A stretch of DNA of 64,000 nt from Streptomyces spororaveus (lineage in GTDB: Bacteria; Actinomycetota; Actinomycetes; Streptomycetales; Streptomycetaceae). Made by a program: the position numbers and the translations under genes. The stretch is taken from the NCBI RefSeq assembly GCF_016755875.1, contig NZ_BNED01000005.1, positions 5,470,001-5,534,000 on the forward strand, in the 5' to 3' direction. Positions 46,351 through 55,296 of this stretch are shown here, in pieces. The notes beneath the pieces were generated by a model, which saw only the letters and a program-made list of their open reading frames with translations, had not been told where the DNA came from and ran no database searches. Each line of letters opens with the position of its first letter. Position 1 is the first letter of the stretch.

Positions 46351-48018
46351 GTGACGCACGACCACGACCTGGTACTCCGTCCCACCGAAGCCCAGAAGGC
46401 GGCCGCGCTCGCGCCGCCGCCGGGGCGGACGGGCGGGGACCTGGTCGTGGAAACGCTGCGCTCGCTCGGCGCGAACACCGTTTTCGGCCTGCCCGGCCAG
46501 CACGCGCTCGCCCTCTTCGACGCGGTCGGCCGCTCCGACCTGCGCCTCGTGGGGCTGCGTACGGAGAACAACGCGGGCTTCGCGGCCGACGCGTACGGCC
46601 GGATCACGGGCGAGGCGGTGCCCCTGCTGCTCTCCACCGGCCCCGGCGCGCTGATGGCGCTGCCCGCCCTGGCGGAGGCGGCGGCCGCCTCCGCCCCGGT
46701 CCTCGCGATCTCCTCCCAGGTGCCGGTGGCGGGCCTGGGCGGCGGGCGGCGCGGGCACCTGCACGAGCTGCGGGACCAGTCGGCGTCCTTCCGGGACGTG
46801 GTGAAGTCCGTCCACACGGTCCGCACCCCCTCCCAGATCCCCTCGGTGATCGCCGAGGCCTGGGAGTCGGCCCTGAGCGCCCCGCACGGCCCGGTGTTCG
46901 TCGAGATCCCCGAGGACGTACTGCGGGCCGAGACCGTCATTCCGCAGGTCACGGGCGTGGACGCGACCCCGCACGAGCTCGCGCCGCGGCCCGAGCTGAC
47001 GGCCCTGGCCGCCCACTGGCTGGAGAACGCCACCCGCCCGGTGATCATCGCGGGCGGCGGTGTCGTCCGCTCCGACGCGGCGGGCAAGCTCAAGCAGCTC
47101 GCGGAGCGCCTGAACGCGCCCGTCGTCACCACCTTCGGCGGCAAGGGCGCCTTCCCGTGGACCCATCCGCTCTCCCTCCAGTCCTGGCTGGAGGACCGGC
47201 ACATGACGGACTTCCTGGAGGACGCGGACGTCCTTCTGGTGGTCGGCTCGGGCCTCGGTGAGCTCTCGTCGAACTACCACACGTTCTTCCCGACGGGCCG
47301 GGTCGTCCAGATCGAGGCGGACCTCGGGAAGCTGGAGTCGAACCACGCCGGCCTGGGCATCCACGCGGACGCCCGCCTGGCGCTGCAGGCCCTGCTGGAG
47401 ACGGTGGCCGAGCGCGAGGACGCCGGCGCCCCCGAACGCGTCCGCGCCGTGCTGGCGGACATCGCGGCCCGCCTCGCCACCCAGGACGTGGCCCTGGAAC
47501 AGGAACTGCTCGGCTCGATCCGGGCGGCTCTCCCCGCCCGTTCCCCGTCCTTCTGGGACATGACGATCCTGTCCTACTGGGCCTGGTCCGCCTTCGACCC
47601 CAAGCACCCCAACACCATGCACTCGGCCCAGGGTGCGGGCGGCCTCGGCTACGCCTTCCCGGCGGCGCTCGGCGCGTGCGTGGCGGAACCGGACACCCCG
47701 GTGCTGGCGGTGTCCGGCGACGGCGGCGCGATGTACTCGGTCGCGGACCTGGCCACGGCGAAGCAGCACGACCTCGACGTCACCTGGCTGATCGTGGACG
47801 ACGGCGGCTACGGCATCCTGCGCGAGTACGGCTGCGGGACGGGCACCGAGCTGGCCGGCCCCGACTTCGTGGCCCTGGCCCTGTCCTTCGGCGTCCCGGC
47901 CTCGACCACCACCCCGGAGTCCCTGACCGCCGACCTGAGAAAGGCACTGGCGACCCCGGGCCCCTCGGTCCTGGTCCTTGCGGCGACCCTGAAGATGTTC
48001 GCGCCGACGCACGTCTGA
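46351..48018 (+). CDS. ThDP-dependent enzyme (acetolactate synthase / 2-ketoacid decarboxylase-like)
   Basis: 555 residues. N-terminal ThDP-binding fold with FGLPGQHALALFDAV and RTENNAGFAADAYGRITG (conserved Glu), the middle domain, and the C-terminal ThDP motif GDGGAMYSVADL...VDDGGYG with the Gly-Asp-Gly and Asn-equivalent Asp-Gly. FAD-binding signs are not clear. It follows the ureohydrolase by 5 bases (GTG start). AruI, the 2-ketoarginine decarboxylase of Pseudomonas, belongs to this family, and that step is directly upstream of guanidinobutyrase. An acetolactate synthase or oxalyl-CoA decarboxylase-like role is not excluded. Confidence 0.75.
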   Translation: MTHDHDLVLRPTEAQKAAALAPPPGRTGGDLVVETLRSLGANTVFGLPGQHALALFDAVGRSDLRLVGLRTENNAGFAADAYGRITGEAVPLLLSTGPGALMALPALAEAAAASAPVLAISSQVPVAGLGGGRRGHLHELRDQSASFRDVVKSVHTVRTPSQIPSVIAEAWESALSAPHGPVFVEIPEDVLRAETVIPQVTGVDATPHELAPRPELTALAAHWLENATRPVIIAGGGVVRSDAAGKLKQLAERLNAPVVTTFGGKGAFPWTHPLSLQSWLEDRHMTDFLEDADVLLVVGSGLGELSSNYHTFFPTGRVVQIEADLGKLESNHAGLGIHADARLALQALLETVAEREDAGAPERVRAVLADIAARLATQDVALEQELLGSIRAALPARSPSFWDMTILSYWAWSAFDPKHPNTMHSAQGAGGLGYAFPAALGACVAEPDTPVLAVSGDGGAMYSVADLATAKQHDLDVTWLIVDDGGYGILREYGCGTGTELAGPDFVALALSFGVPASTTTPESLTADLRKALATPGPSVLVLAATLKMFAPTHV

Positions 48019-48057
48019 GGGGGACGACCGGGCCGGCCGGCCCGCGGTCATCGGCCG

Positions 48058-48288
48058 TCAGTCGCGAGGACGGTCTTCCGGCTCCTCGTAGGTGTGGAGG
48101 AGGAGGCTGACCACGGCCACGCCCAGCGCCGTTCCCAGCCGGGCCCACGGGTTCTCGGTCAGCAGCCCGACGATCTTCGCCGCGAGCAGCGCGATGAGGA
48201 ACGCGGTGACGTAGGGGACGACGGCGCGGACGGTCCGCTGCATGAAGCCGGTGACGGCGCCGGCCGGGTGATGGTGGTGAGTGGACAT
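48058..48288 (-). CDS. Small conserved membrane protein
   Basis: 76 residues with a His-rich start (STHHHH), two hydrophobic segments (about 23-43 and 48-65) and a polar, acidic tail (HTYEEPEDRPRD). Divergent from the ABC exporter gene, with 247 bases between. Function unknown. Confidence 0.6.
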   Translation of the reverse strand: MSTHHHHPAGAVTGFMQRTVRAVVPYVTAFLIALLAAKIVGLLTENPWARLGTALGVAVVSLLLHTYEEPEDRPRD

Positions 48289-48535
48289 GGTCCTCGATCC
48301 CTTCGCTGCGCCACCGCGATCGGGGGGCGGCCGACTTCCAGCATCGGCAGTGCACTCCGTCCGTCACAGATCCGGAAAGTCGTGACTTGACAGGTTCCGG
48401 CCCTGTCTCCCGCCCCCGGTCGGACCCGTTCCGCGCGCCCCCGCCGCACGGCAGTGCGATTGTTGCGGCGGGATGAAATCCGCCGGTCGGAGCGTTGGCG
48501 CTTCCGGCAGGACAGGACGAACGGGGAGGCCTCAC

Positions 48536-51500
48536 GTGGCGGCGGCAGAGACAGCGGCTGGGGAGAAACAGGGCTGGGGCAGGCGGCTGGCGGGCTACAC
48601 CTGGCGGTACAGGACCAATGTGCTGCTCGCGCTCGGCTCCTCGCTGGCCGGCATGGCCGTCATGGCGGTCGTGCCGCTGGTCACCAAGGTGATCATCGAC
48701 GACGTCATCGGGGACCGGACCAAGCCCATGGGCCCCTGGGCCGGGGTACTCATAGCCGCGGCCCTGCTCGTGTACGTGCTGACCTACATACGCAGGTACT
48801 ACGGCGGGCGGCTCGCCCTCGACGTGCAGCACGACCTGCGCACCGACATGTACGCCACGATCGCCCACCTCGACGGGCGGCGACAGGACGAGCTGAACAC
48901 CGGCCAGGTCGTCGGCCGCGCCACCAGCGACCTCCAGCTGATCCAGGGCCTGCTCTTCATGCTGCCCATGACGATCGGGAACTTCCTGCTCTTCGGGATG
49001 TCCCTCGGGATCATGCTCTGGCTCTCGCCGCTGCTGACCCTGGTCGCCCTGCTCATGGCACCCGCCCTGTGGTTCATCGCCAAGCGCAGCCGCAAGAAGC
49101 TCTTCCCCGCCACCTGGTGGGCGCAGGGCCAGGCCGCCGCCGTCGCCACCGTCGTCGACGGGGCCGTGACCGGCGTCCGCGTCGTCAAGGGCTTCGGCCA
49201 GGAGGAGCAGGAGACCGGCAAGCTGCGCGAAGCAGGCCGCCGGCTGTTCGCCGGGCGGATGCGGACCATCCGGCTCAACTCGCGCTACACCCCCGCCCTC
49301 CAGGCCGTCCCCGCGCTCGCCCAGGTCGCCATGCTGGCCCTCGGCGGCTGGATGGCCACCAACGGCCAGGTCACCCTCGGCACCTTCGTCGCCTTCTCCA
49401 CCTACCTCGCCCAGCTCGTCGGACCCGTCCGCATGCTCGCGATGGTCCTCACCGTCGGACAGCAGGCCCGGGCCGGCGTGGAGCGCGTGTTCGAGCTCAT
49501 CGACACCGAGCCCGAGATCCACGAGGGCACCCGCGAACTGCCCGCCGACGCGCCCGCCACCGTCGAGTTCGACGACGTCCGCTTCGGCTACGACCCCGAA
49601 CGGCCGGTCCTCGACGGGTTCTCGCTCACCGTCGCGGAGGGCGAGACCATCGCCGTCGTCGGCTCCTCCGGCAGCGGCAAGTCCACCGTCGCGCTCCTGC
49701 TGCCCCGGTTCTACGACGCGGACGGCGGCGCCGTCCGCGTCGGCGGCCACGACGTCCGCGAGCTGACCTACGACTCCCTGCGCGGCGCGATCGGCCTGGT
49801 CCCCGAGGACTCCTTCCTCTTCTCCGACACCATCCGCGCCAACATCGCCTACGGGCACCCCGAAGCCACCGAGGAGCAGATCGAGGCCGCGGCCCGTGCC
49901 GCCCAGGCCGAGGGGTTCATCCGGGCCCTGCCCGCCGGGTACGACACGAAGGTCGGCGAACAGGGGCTCACCCTGTCCGGCGGCCAGCGCCAGCGCATCG
50001 CCCTCGCCCGCGCCATCCTCACCGACCCCCGGCTGCTGCTCCTCGACGACGCCACCTCGGCCGTCGACGCCCGCGTCGAGCACGAGATCCACGAGGCCCT
50101 GCGCTCCGTGATGGCGGGCCGGACCACCCTGCTGATCGCGCACCGCCGCTCCACGCTCGCGCTGGCCGACCGGATCGCCGTACTCGACCGCGGGCGGCTC
50201 GCCGACATCGGGACGCACGAGCAGCTGGAGAGCCGCTCCGCGCTCTACCGCAGGCTGCTCACCGACCCGGACGCGCTCGGCGCCGCCTCGCCGCGCACCC
50301 CGGACGCCCGGGTGATGACCGAGTTCGAGCGCGAGCTCGACCGGGACCTCGAACGCGGCATCGAGCTGGAGGCCGAGATCGACTCGGAGCCCGTCAACGC
50401 CAAGCGCCGGGTCGCGGGCGGGGTCACCCCCGAGCTCTGGCGCCGCCAGGACGAGCCCGACGGCACGGACTCCACCCCCACGGGCTCCACCTCCACGGGC
50501 TCCACCTCCACGGGCCCCACCCCCACGGGCTCCACCCCCACGGCCCCCGCCGCCGCGGGCGGCGCGCCCGGAGCCGGGCACCCCATGGCCGGGTCCGTCG
50601 CCGGCATGCCCGCCACCCCCGAACTGCTCGCGCAGGTGGCGGCGCTGCCGCCCGCCGAAGACCTGCCCGAGGTGGACGAGACCCGCGCCGCGGCCGCCGA
50701 GGAGAGCTACGGTCTGCGCCGACTGCTCCACGGCTTCTGGGCACCGCTCGCCATCAGCCTCGGCCTCGTCGCCGCCGACGCGGGTGCCGGACTGCTGCTG
50801 CCGATCCTGATCCGGCACGGCATCGACCAGGGCGTGGAACAGGCCGTCCTCGGCGCCGTCTGGGTGGCCGCCGGGCTCGCCCTGGCCGTCGTCGTCGCGC
50901 AGTGGGCCGCACAGTTCGCCGAGACCCGTATGACGGGCCGCACCGGCGAGCGCGTGCTGTACGCCCTGCGCGTCAAGATCTTCGCCCAGCTCCAGCGACT
51001 CGGCCTCGACTACTACGAGCGCGAGCTGACCGGCAAGATCATGACCCGGATGACCACCGACGTGGACTCGCTGAGCTCGTTCCTGCAGACCGGGCTCGTC
51101 ACCGCCGTGGTCTCCGTCTTCACCTTCTTCGGCATCCTGATCGCGCTGCTCGTCCTCGACGTCGAGCTCGCGCTGATCGTGTTCGCGACCCTGCCCGTCC
51201 TGGTCGTCGGCACGATCGTGTTCCGCCGCAGGTCCGTGGCCGCCTACGAGCTCGCCCGCGACCGGGTCAGCCTGGTCAACGCCGACCTCCAGGAGTCCGT
51301 CTCGGGCCTGCGCATCGTCCAGGCCTTCCGCCGCGAGGGCTCGGGCGCCAAGCGGTTCGCCGAGCGCAGCCACTCCTACCGTGAGGCCCGGGTCCGCGGC
51401 CAGTGGCTGATATCCGTCTACTTCCCCTTCGTGCAGCTGCTGTCCTCGGGCGCCGCGGCCGCCGTGCTGATCGTCGGCGCGGGCCGGGTGGAGGCCGGGA

Positions 51501-52453
51501 CGCTCACCACCGGTGCGCTGGTCGCGTACCTGCTCTACATCGACCTGTTCTTCGCGCCCGTCCAGCAGCTCTCCCAGGTCTTCGACGGCTACCAGCAGGC
51601 CACCGTCTCCCTCGGCCGGATCCAGGGGCTGCTGCGCGAGCCCACCACCACCCCGCTGCCCGAGCGGCCGCGCGCCCTGCGGACCCTGGGCGGGGAGATC
51701 GCCTTCGAGGACGTCCGCTTCCAGTACGGGACGGCCGAGGAACGGGGCGAGAAGGGCGAAGCCCTGGCCGGTATCAGCCTGCGGATACCCGCAGGGCAGA
51801 CCGTCGCCTTCGTCGGCGAGACCGGGGCCGGGAAGTCCACGCTCGTCAAGATGGTGGCCCGGTTCTACGATCCGACCTCCGGCCGGGTCACCGCCGACGG
51901 CACCGACCTGCGGGAGCTGGACCTGACGGCGTACCGCCACCGGCTGGGCGTCGTCCCCCAGGAGGCCTACCTCTTCCCGGGGACGATCCGTGACGCCATC
52001 GCCTACGGGCGCCCCGGTGCGAGCGACGCCGAGGTGGAGGCCGCCGCCCGCGCGGTCGGCGCCCACGACATGGTCGCCACCCTCGACGGCGGCTACCTGC
52101 ACACCGTCGCCGAACGCGGCCGCAACCTCTCCGCGGGCCAGCGCCAGCTGATCGCACTGGCCCGGGCCGAGCTCGTCGACCCGGACGTGCTGCTGCTCGA
52201 CGAGGCCACCGCCGCCCTCGACCTGGCGACCGAGGCGCAGGTCAACCAGGCGACGGACCGGCTCGCGGGCAAGCGCACCACCCTGGTGGTCGCGCACCGG
52301 CTGACGACCGCGGCGCGCGCCGACCGGGTCGTGGTCATGGACCGGGGCCGGGTCGTGGAGGACGGCACCCACACCGAACTCCTCGCGCGCGGAGGCCGGT
52401 ACGCCGAGCTGTGGCGCACCTTCGTCGGCGAGGACGAGCGCGCGGCGGCCTGA
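48536..52453 (+). CDS. Fused heterodimeric ABC exporter
   Basis: 1305 residues in one chain: membrane domain, NBD1, low-complexity linker, membrane domain, NBD2. NBD1: Walker A Lys382, signature LSGGQ (480-484), Walker B ending Asp504-Asp505, where the catalytic Glu is replaced by Asp. NBD2: Walker A Lys1100, signature LSAGQ (1198-1202), Walker B Asp1222-Glu1223. So the site of NBD1 Walker with NBD2 signature is degenerate and the other is complete, as in asymmetric exporters. GTG at 48536 has GGGGAGG 7 bases before it; the ATG at 48473 has none. Substrate unknown; likely lipid, peptide or drug export. Confidence 0.92.
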   Translation: MAAAETAAGEKQGWGRRLAGYTWRYRTNVLLALGSSLAGMAVMAVVPLVTKVIIDDVIGDRTKPMGPWAGVLIAAALLVYVLTYIRRYYGGRLALDVQHDLRTDMYATIAHLDGRRQDELNTGQVVGRATSDLQLIQGLLFMLPMTIGNFLLFGMSLGIMLWLSPLLTLVALLMAPALWFIAKRSRKKLFPATWWAQGQAAAVATVVDGAVTGVRVVKGFGQEEQETGKLREAGRRLFAGRMRTIRLNSRYTPALQAVPALAQVAMLALGGWMATNGQVTLGTFVAFSTYLAQLVGPVRMLAMVLTVGQQARAGVERVFELIDTEPEIHEGTRELPADAPATVEFDDVRFGYDPERPVLDGFSLTVAEGETIAVVGSSGSGKSTVALLLPRFYDADGGAVRVGGHDVRELTYDSLRGAIGLVPEDSFLFSDTIRANIAYGHPEATEEQIEAAARAAQAEGFIRALPAGYDTKVGEQGLTLSGGQRQRIALARAILTDPRLLLLDDATSAVDARVEHEIHEALRSVMAGRTTLLIAHRRSTLALADRIAVLDRGRLADIGTHEQLESRSALYRRLLTDPDALGAASPRTPDARVMTEFERELDRDLERGIELEAEIDSEPVNAKRRVAGGVTPELWRRQDEPDGTDSTPTGSTSTGSTSTGPTPTGSTPTAPAAAGGAPGAGHPMAGSVAGMPATPELLAQVAALPPAEDLPEVDETRAAAAEESYGLRRLLHGFWAPLAISLGLVAADAGAGLLLPILIRHGIDQGVEQAVLGAVWVAAGLALAVVVAQWAAQFAETRMTGRTGERVLYALRVKIFAQLQRLGLDYYERELTGKIMTRMTTDVDSLSSFLQTGLVTAVVSVFTFFGILIALLVLDVELALIVFATLPVLVVGTIVFRRRSVAAYELARDRVSLVNADLQESVSGLRIVQAFRREGSGAKRFAERSHSYREARVRGQWLISVYFPFVQLLSSGAAAAVLIVGAGRVEAGTLTTGALVAYLLYIDLFFAPVQQLSQVFDGYQQATVSLGRIQGLLREPTTTPLPERPRALRTLGGEIAFEDVRFQYGTAEERGEKGEALAGISLRIPAGQTVAFVGETGAGKSTLVKMVARFYDPTSGRVTADGTDLRELDLTAYRHRLGVVPQEAYLFPGTIRDAIAYGRPGASDAEVEAAARAVGAHDMVATLDGGYLHTVAERGRNLSAGQRQLIALARAELVDPDVLLLDEATAALDLATEAQVNQATDRLAGKRTTLVVAHRLTTAARADRVVVMDRGRVVEDGTHTELLARGGRYAELWRTFVGEDERAAA
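50470..50543. repeat. 15-bp coding tandem repeat in the ABC linker
   Basis: Units close to CCACGGGCTCCACCT, about five copies, coding a Ser/Thr/Gly/Pro-rich linker (about residues 645-670) between NBD1 and the second membrane domain. Confidence 0.7.
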
Positions 52454-52482
52454 GCGGACACACCCTCAGGGACGTCCCGGGA

Positions 52483-53037
52483 TCAGAACTCGCCGAACAG
52501 CAGGTTCCCCGGGGCGTCCTCGTCGGTGCCGGTGTAGTACTCGCGTACCGCGTCGAGCAGTTCGTCGACGGTGAGGCAGCCGTCGCCGTTGGCGTCGATG
52601 CGCCGGAAGAGCGCCTCGGTGTCGGCGGGGCTCAGCCGCGTGTCGAAGGCCTCCTGCGCCCGGTGGAACTCCTGCGGGCTGATGAACCCGTCGCCGTCGG
52701 TGTCGACGATCGTCAGGATCGCCCGCATCATCGGCCGGAACGAGCGGTCGTAGGCGGGCCCGCCCTGCGCGTACAGGCGGGTCATGCCCTGCTTGTACTC
52801 CTCGGGCGTGACCTTGCCGTCCCGGTCGATGTCCAGCTCGGTGAACAGGTCCTGCCAGAAATCGGCCAGCCCGCCCATCACCAGCTCCGCCTTGGGGGAG
52901 CCGGCCGGCTCGGCGAGGGCCGTCAGCAGCCGGGAGCCGAGCGCGATGATGTCGTCGGCGTCGATCACGCCGCTCCGGTCGGCGTCCAGGTGCGTGAAGG
53001 CGCGCGCCAGCTTGCGGTCCAGCAGGTCGTTCGTCAT
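52483..53037 (-). CDS. Four-EF-hand calcium-binding protein
   Basis: 184 residues from ATG 53037 (AAAGG upstream). Four canonical loops: DADRSGVIDADD, DIDRDGKVTPEE, DTDGDGFISPQE and DANGDGCLTVDE, spaced as in calexcitin-type sarcoplasmic proteins. No signal peptide or membrane segment, so a cytoplasmic calcium buffer or sensor. Last loop contains a Cys. Converges on the ABC exporter gene (29 bases between stops). Confidence 0.9.
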   Translation of the reverse strand: MTNDLLDRKLARAFTHLDADRSGVIDADDIIALGSRLLTALAEPAGSPKAELVMGGLADFWQDLFTELDIDRDGKVTPEEYKQGMTRLYAQGGPAYDRSFRPMMRAILTIVDTDGDGFISPQEFHRAQEAFDTRLSPADTEALFRRIDANGDGCLTVDELLDAVREYYTGTDEDAPGNLLFGEF

Positions 53038-53278
53038 CTCATGGCCTTTCACGGCTGCAGCCACGGCTGCGGTCACGGCGAGCGGGGTATGGGTCACCTA
53101 GCGTAATCGCCTGCCCGGGTGTGAACTCCCGCTGTTCCACCGGGAGGTGGCGGATGCACCCGTACGAGGGAGGGTGGCCGGTGTCGGTCGCCGCTCCCTT
53201 GCGCCCGGCAACCATCCGGGTGGTTCGGGCGTCGTACGTGCGTGCGTGCGCTGTACGTATGGCCGATCGGGGGACAGG

Positions 53279-53680
53279 GTGTTGCAGGCATGGAGGAGGC
53301 GCGGCCGCAGGGTCGCGTCCCTGGGGGTTTTCACGGCGGCGCTGTGGCTGTGTGTGGGCGGGCTGTTCACGCCGCCGGCGGCGCAGGCCGCGACCGAGGG
53401 CTGCGGGGGCCGGCTGGCCCGGACGGTGGCGTTCGAGACGGGTGAGGTGCGGGTCTACAAGAGCCGCAACCAGGCCTGCGCCATGACCGTGGCGCGGGTC
53501 TCCGGCGAGCGGCGCCGGATGGCGGTGAGCATCCAGCCGCGCGGCGGGGCCCCGGTGCGCGAGGCCGGGAGATTCACCCGGTACGCCGGTCCCGTCACCG
53601 TGGGCGCGATCAACCGCTGCGTGTATGTAAAGGGGAGCGTGGGGGCCGGATCTGTGGACTCCGGCTGGATCCTGTGCTGA
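53279..53680 (+). CDS. Small secreted protein, spore-associated protein A-like
   Basis: 133 residues from GTG 53279 (GGGGGAC upstream). N-terminal signal (about 1-37) ending AQA, then a mature domain starting TEGCGG with four Cys in all (EGCGGRL, NQACAMT, NRCVYV, WILC). The FTRYAGPVTVGAINRCVYV motif resembles SpaA-type spore-associated proteins. Role outside the cell unknown. Confidence 0.6.
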   Translation: MLQAWRRRGRRVASLGVFTAALWLCVGGLFTPPAAQAATEGCGGRLARTVAFETGEVRVYKSRNQACAMTVARVSGERRRMAVSIQPRGGAPVREAGRFTRYAGPVTVGAINRCVYVKGSVGAGSVDSGWILC

Positions 53681-53764
53681 CGGACAGGCCCAACTAGGTC
53701 TGGTCAGTGGTGCGTTGACCCGGCTAGGTTCACGGCGACCGAAGTGAACTCAAGGGGAGGGTGA

Positions 53765-55198
53765 ATGCGCAAGACGCTCGGATGGCTGCTGTCGCTCGTG
53801 GTGCTCATCGGCACCATGGGCGCGGCCGGCTTCACGGCGCAAGCGGCCACCGCCGCGCAGCCCGCGGCCGCCACGGACATCAAGGACCAGATCCTCGGCA
53901 TTCCCGGGATGAGCCTGATCGAGGAGAAGCCGTACACCGGCTACCGCTTCTTCGTACTGAACTACGAGCAGCCGGTGGACCACCGGCAGCCGTGGAAGGG
54001 CACCTTCAAGCAGCGCCTGACCCTGCTGCACAAGGACGTCTCGCGGCCGTCGGTGTTCTTCACCTCCGGCTACAACGTCAGCACCAGCCCGCGCCGCAGC
54101 GAGCCGACGACCATCGTCGACGGCAACCAGGTGTCACTGGAGTATCGATTCTTCACACCCTCCCGGCCCGACCCCGCCACCTGGTCGAACCTGGACATCT
54201 GGCAGGCCGCCAGTGACCAGCACCGCCTGTTCACCGCGCTGAAGAAGATCTACAAGAAGAACTGGCTGGCCACGGGCGCCAGCAAGGGCGGCATGACGGC
54301 GACGTACTACGAGCGCTTCTACCCCCGCGACATGGACGGCGTCGTCGCGTACGTCGCGCCCAACGACGTCGTCAACAACGAGGACTCGGCCTACGACCGG
54401 TTCTTCGCCAAGGTCGGCACCAAGGAGTGCCGCGACAAGCTGAACGCGGTCCAGCGCGAGGCGCTGGTGCGCCGGGAGCCCCTGGAGGCCAAGTACGCGG
54501 TCGCCGCCGCCGAGAACGGCTGGACCTTCACCACCGTCGGCGACCTCGACAGGGCCTACGAGGCCGTCGTGCTCGACTACGTGTGGGCCTTCTGGCAGTA
54601 CAGCCTGCTCGCCGACTGCGCCTCGATCCCGGACGCCGCCACCGCGAGCGACCAGCAGATCTGGGACTCGGTCGACGCGATCTCCGGCTTCTCGGCCTAC
54701 GCCGACCAGGGACTGCAGACGTACACGCCGTACTACTACCAGGCGGGTACGCAGCTCGGTTCCCCGGACATCAAGCTGCCGCACCTGAAGGGTCTGAGCC
54801 GCTACGGCTACCAGCCGCCGCGCAACTTCGTGCCCCGCGACATCCCCATGACCTTCCAGCCGGGGGTGATGGCGGACGTGGACAAGTGGGTGCGCGGCAA
54901 CGCGAACCAGATGCTGTTCGTGTACGGGCAGAACGACCCGTGGGGCGCCGAACCGTTCCGCCTCGGCTACGGGGTGCGCGACAGCTACGTCATGATCGCG
55001 CCGGGTGCCAACCACGGGGCGAGCGTCTCCAAGCTGATGGAGGGCGAGAAGAACCTCGCCACCTCGAAGATCCTCCAGTGGGCCGGGGTGGCCCCGGCCG
55101 CCGCGCTCGCCGACGCGGGGAAGGCGGCGCCGCTGGCGGCGCCCGACGCGCAGCTCGACCAGCGCGACCTGGAGCGCGAGCCGCAGCTGCGGCCGTAA
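53765..55198 (+). CDS. Secreted S37-family (PS-10-type) tripeptidyl aminopeptidase
   Basis: 477 residues. Signal peptide ending FTAQA (about 1-28). Alpha/beta hydrolase-like catalytic domain with the nucleophile in TGASKGGMTATY and later HGAS (probable catalytic His) near the C-terminus, as in S37 peptidases of Streptomyces mycelium. Cleaves peptides released from extracellular proteins. Strong ribosome site (AGGGGAGG) before ATG 53765. Confidence 0.83.
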   Translation: MRKTLGWLLSLVVLIGTMGAAGFTAQAATAAQPAAATDIKDQILGIPGMSLIEEKPYTGYRFFVLNYEQPVDHRQPWKGTFKQRLTLLHKDVSRPSVFFTSGYNVSTSPRRSEPTTIVDGNQVSLEYRFFTPSRPDPATWSNLDIWQAASDQHRLFTALKKIYKKNWLATGASKGGMTATYYERFYPRDMDGVVAYVAPNDVVNNEDSAYDRFFAKVGTKECRDKLNAVQREALVRREPLEAKYAVAAAENGWTFTTVGDLDRAYEAVVLDYVWAFWQYSLLADCASIPDAATASDQQIWDSVDAISGFSAYADQGLQTYTPYYYQAGTQLGSPDIKLPHLKGLSRYGYQPPRNFVPRDIPMTFQPGVMADVDKWVRGNANQMLFVYGQNDPWGAEPFRLGYGVRDSYVMIAPGANHGASVSKLMEGEKNLATSKILQWAGVAPAAALADAGKAAPLAAPDAQLDQRDLEREPQLRP

Positions 55199-55296
55199 CG
55201 GGAAGCCGGAGCTCCGATCCGGGAGCTCCGATCAGCGAGCTCCGAGCCCGGAGTCCGGAGCCGGGACACGCGGGCCGCGGGCCGGCGCCTGAGGGA

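Noticed and set aside
50470..50543. CRISPR-like repeat array
   Set aside because: Units are 15 bp with no spacers, in frame in a coding region.
47780..52372. Very long minus-strand open frame (about 1530 codons) antisense to the ABC exporter
   Set aside because: It is the shadow of a GC-rich + strand gene: composition is Gly/Asp/Gln/Arg/Val-rich without domains, whereas the + frame has all ABC motifs.
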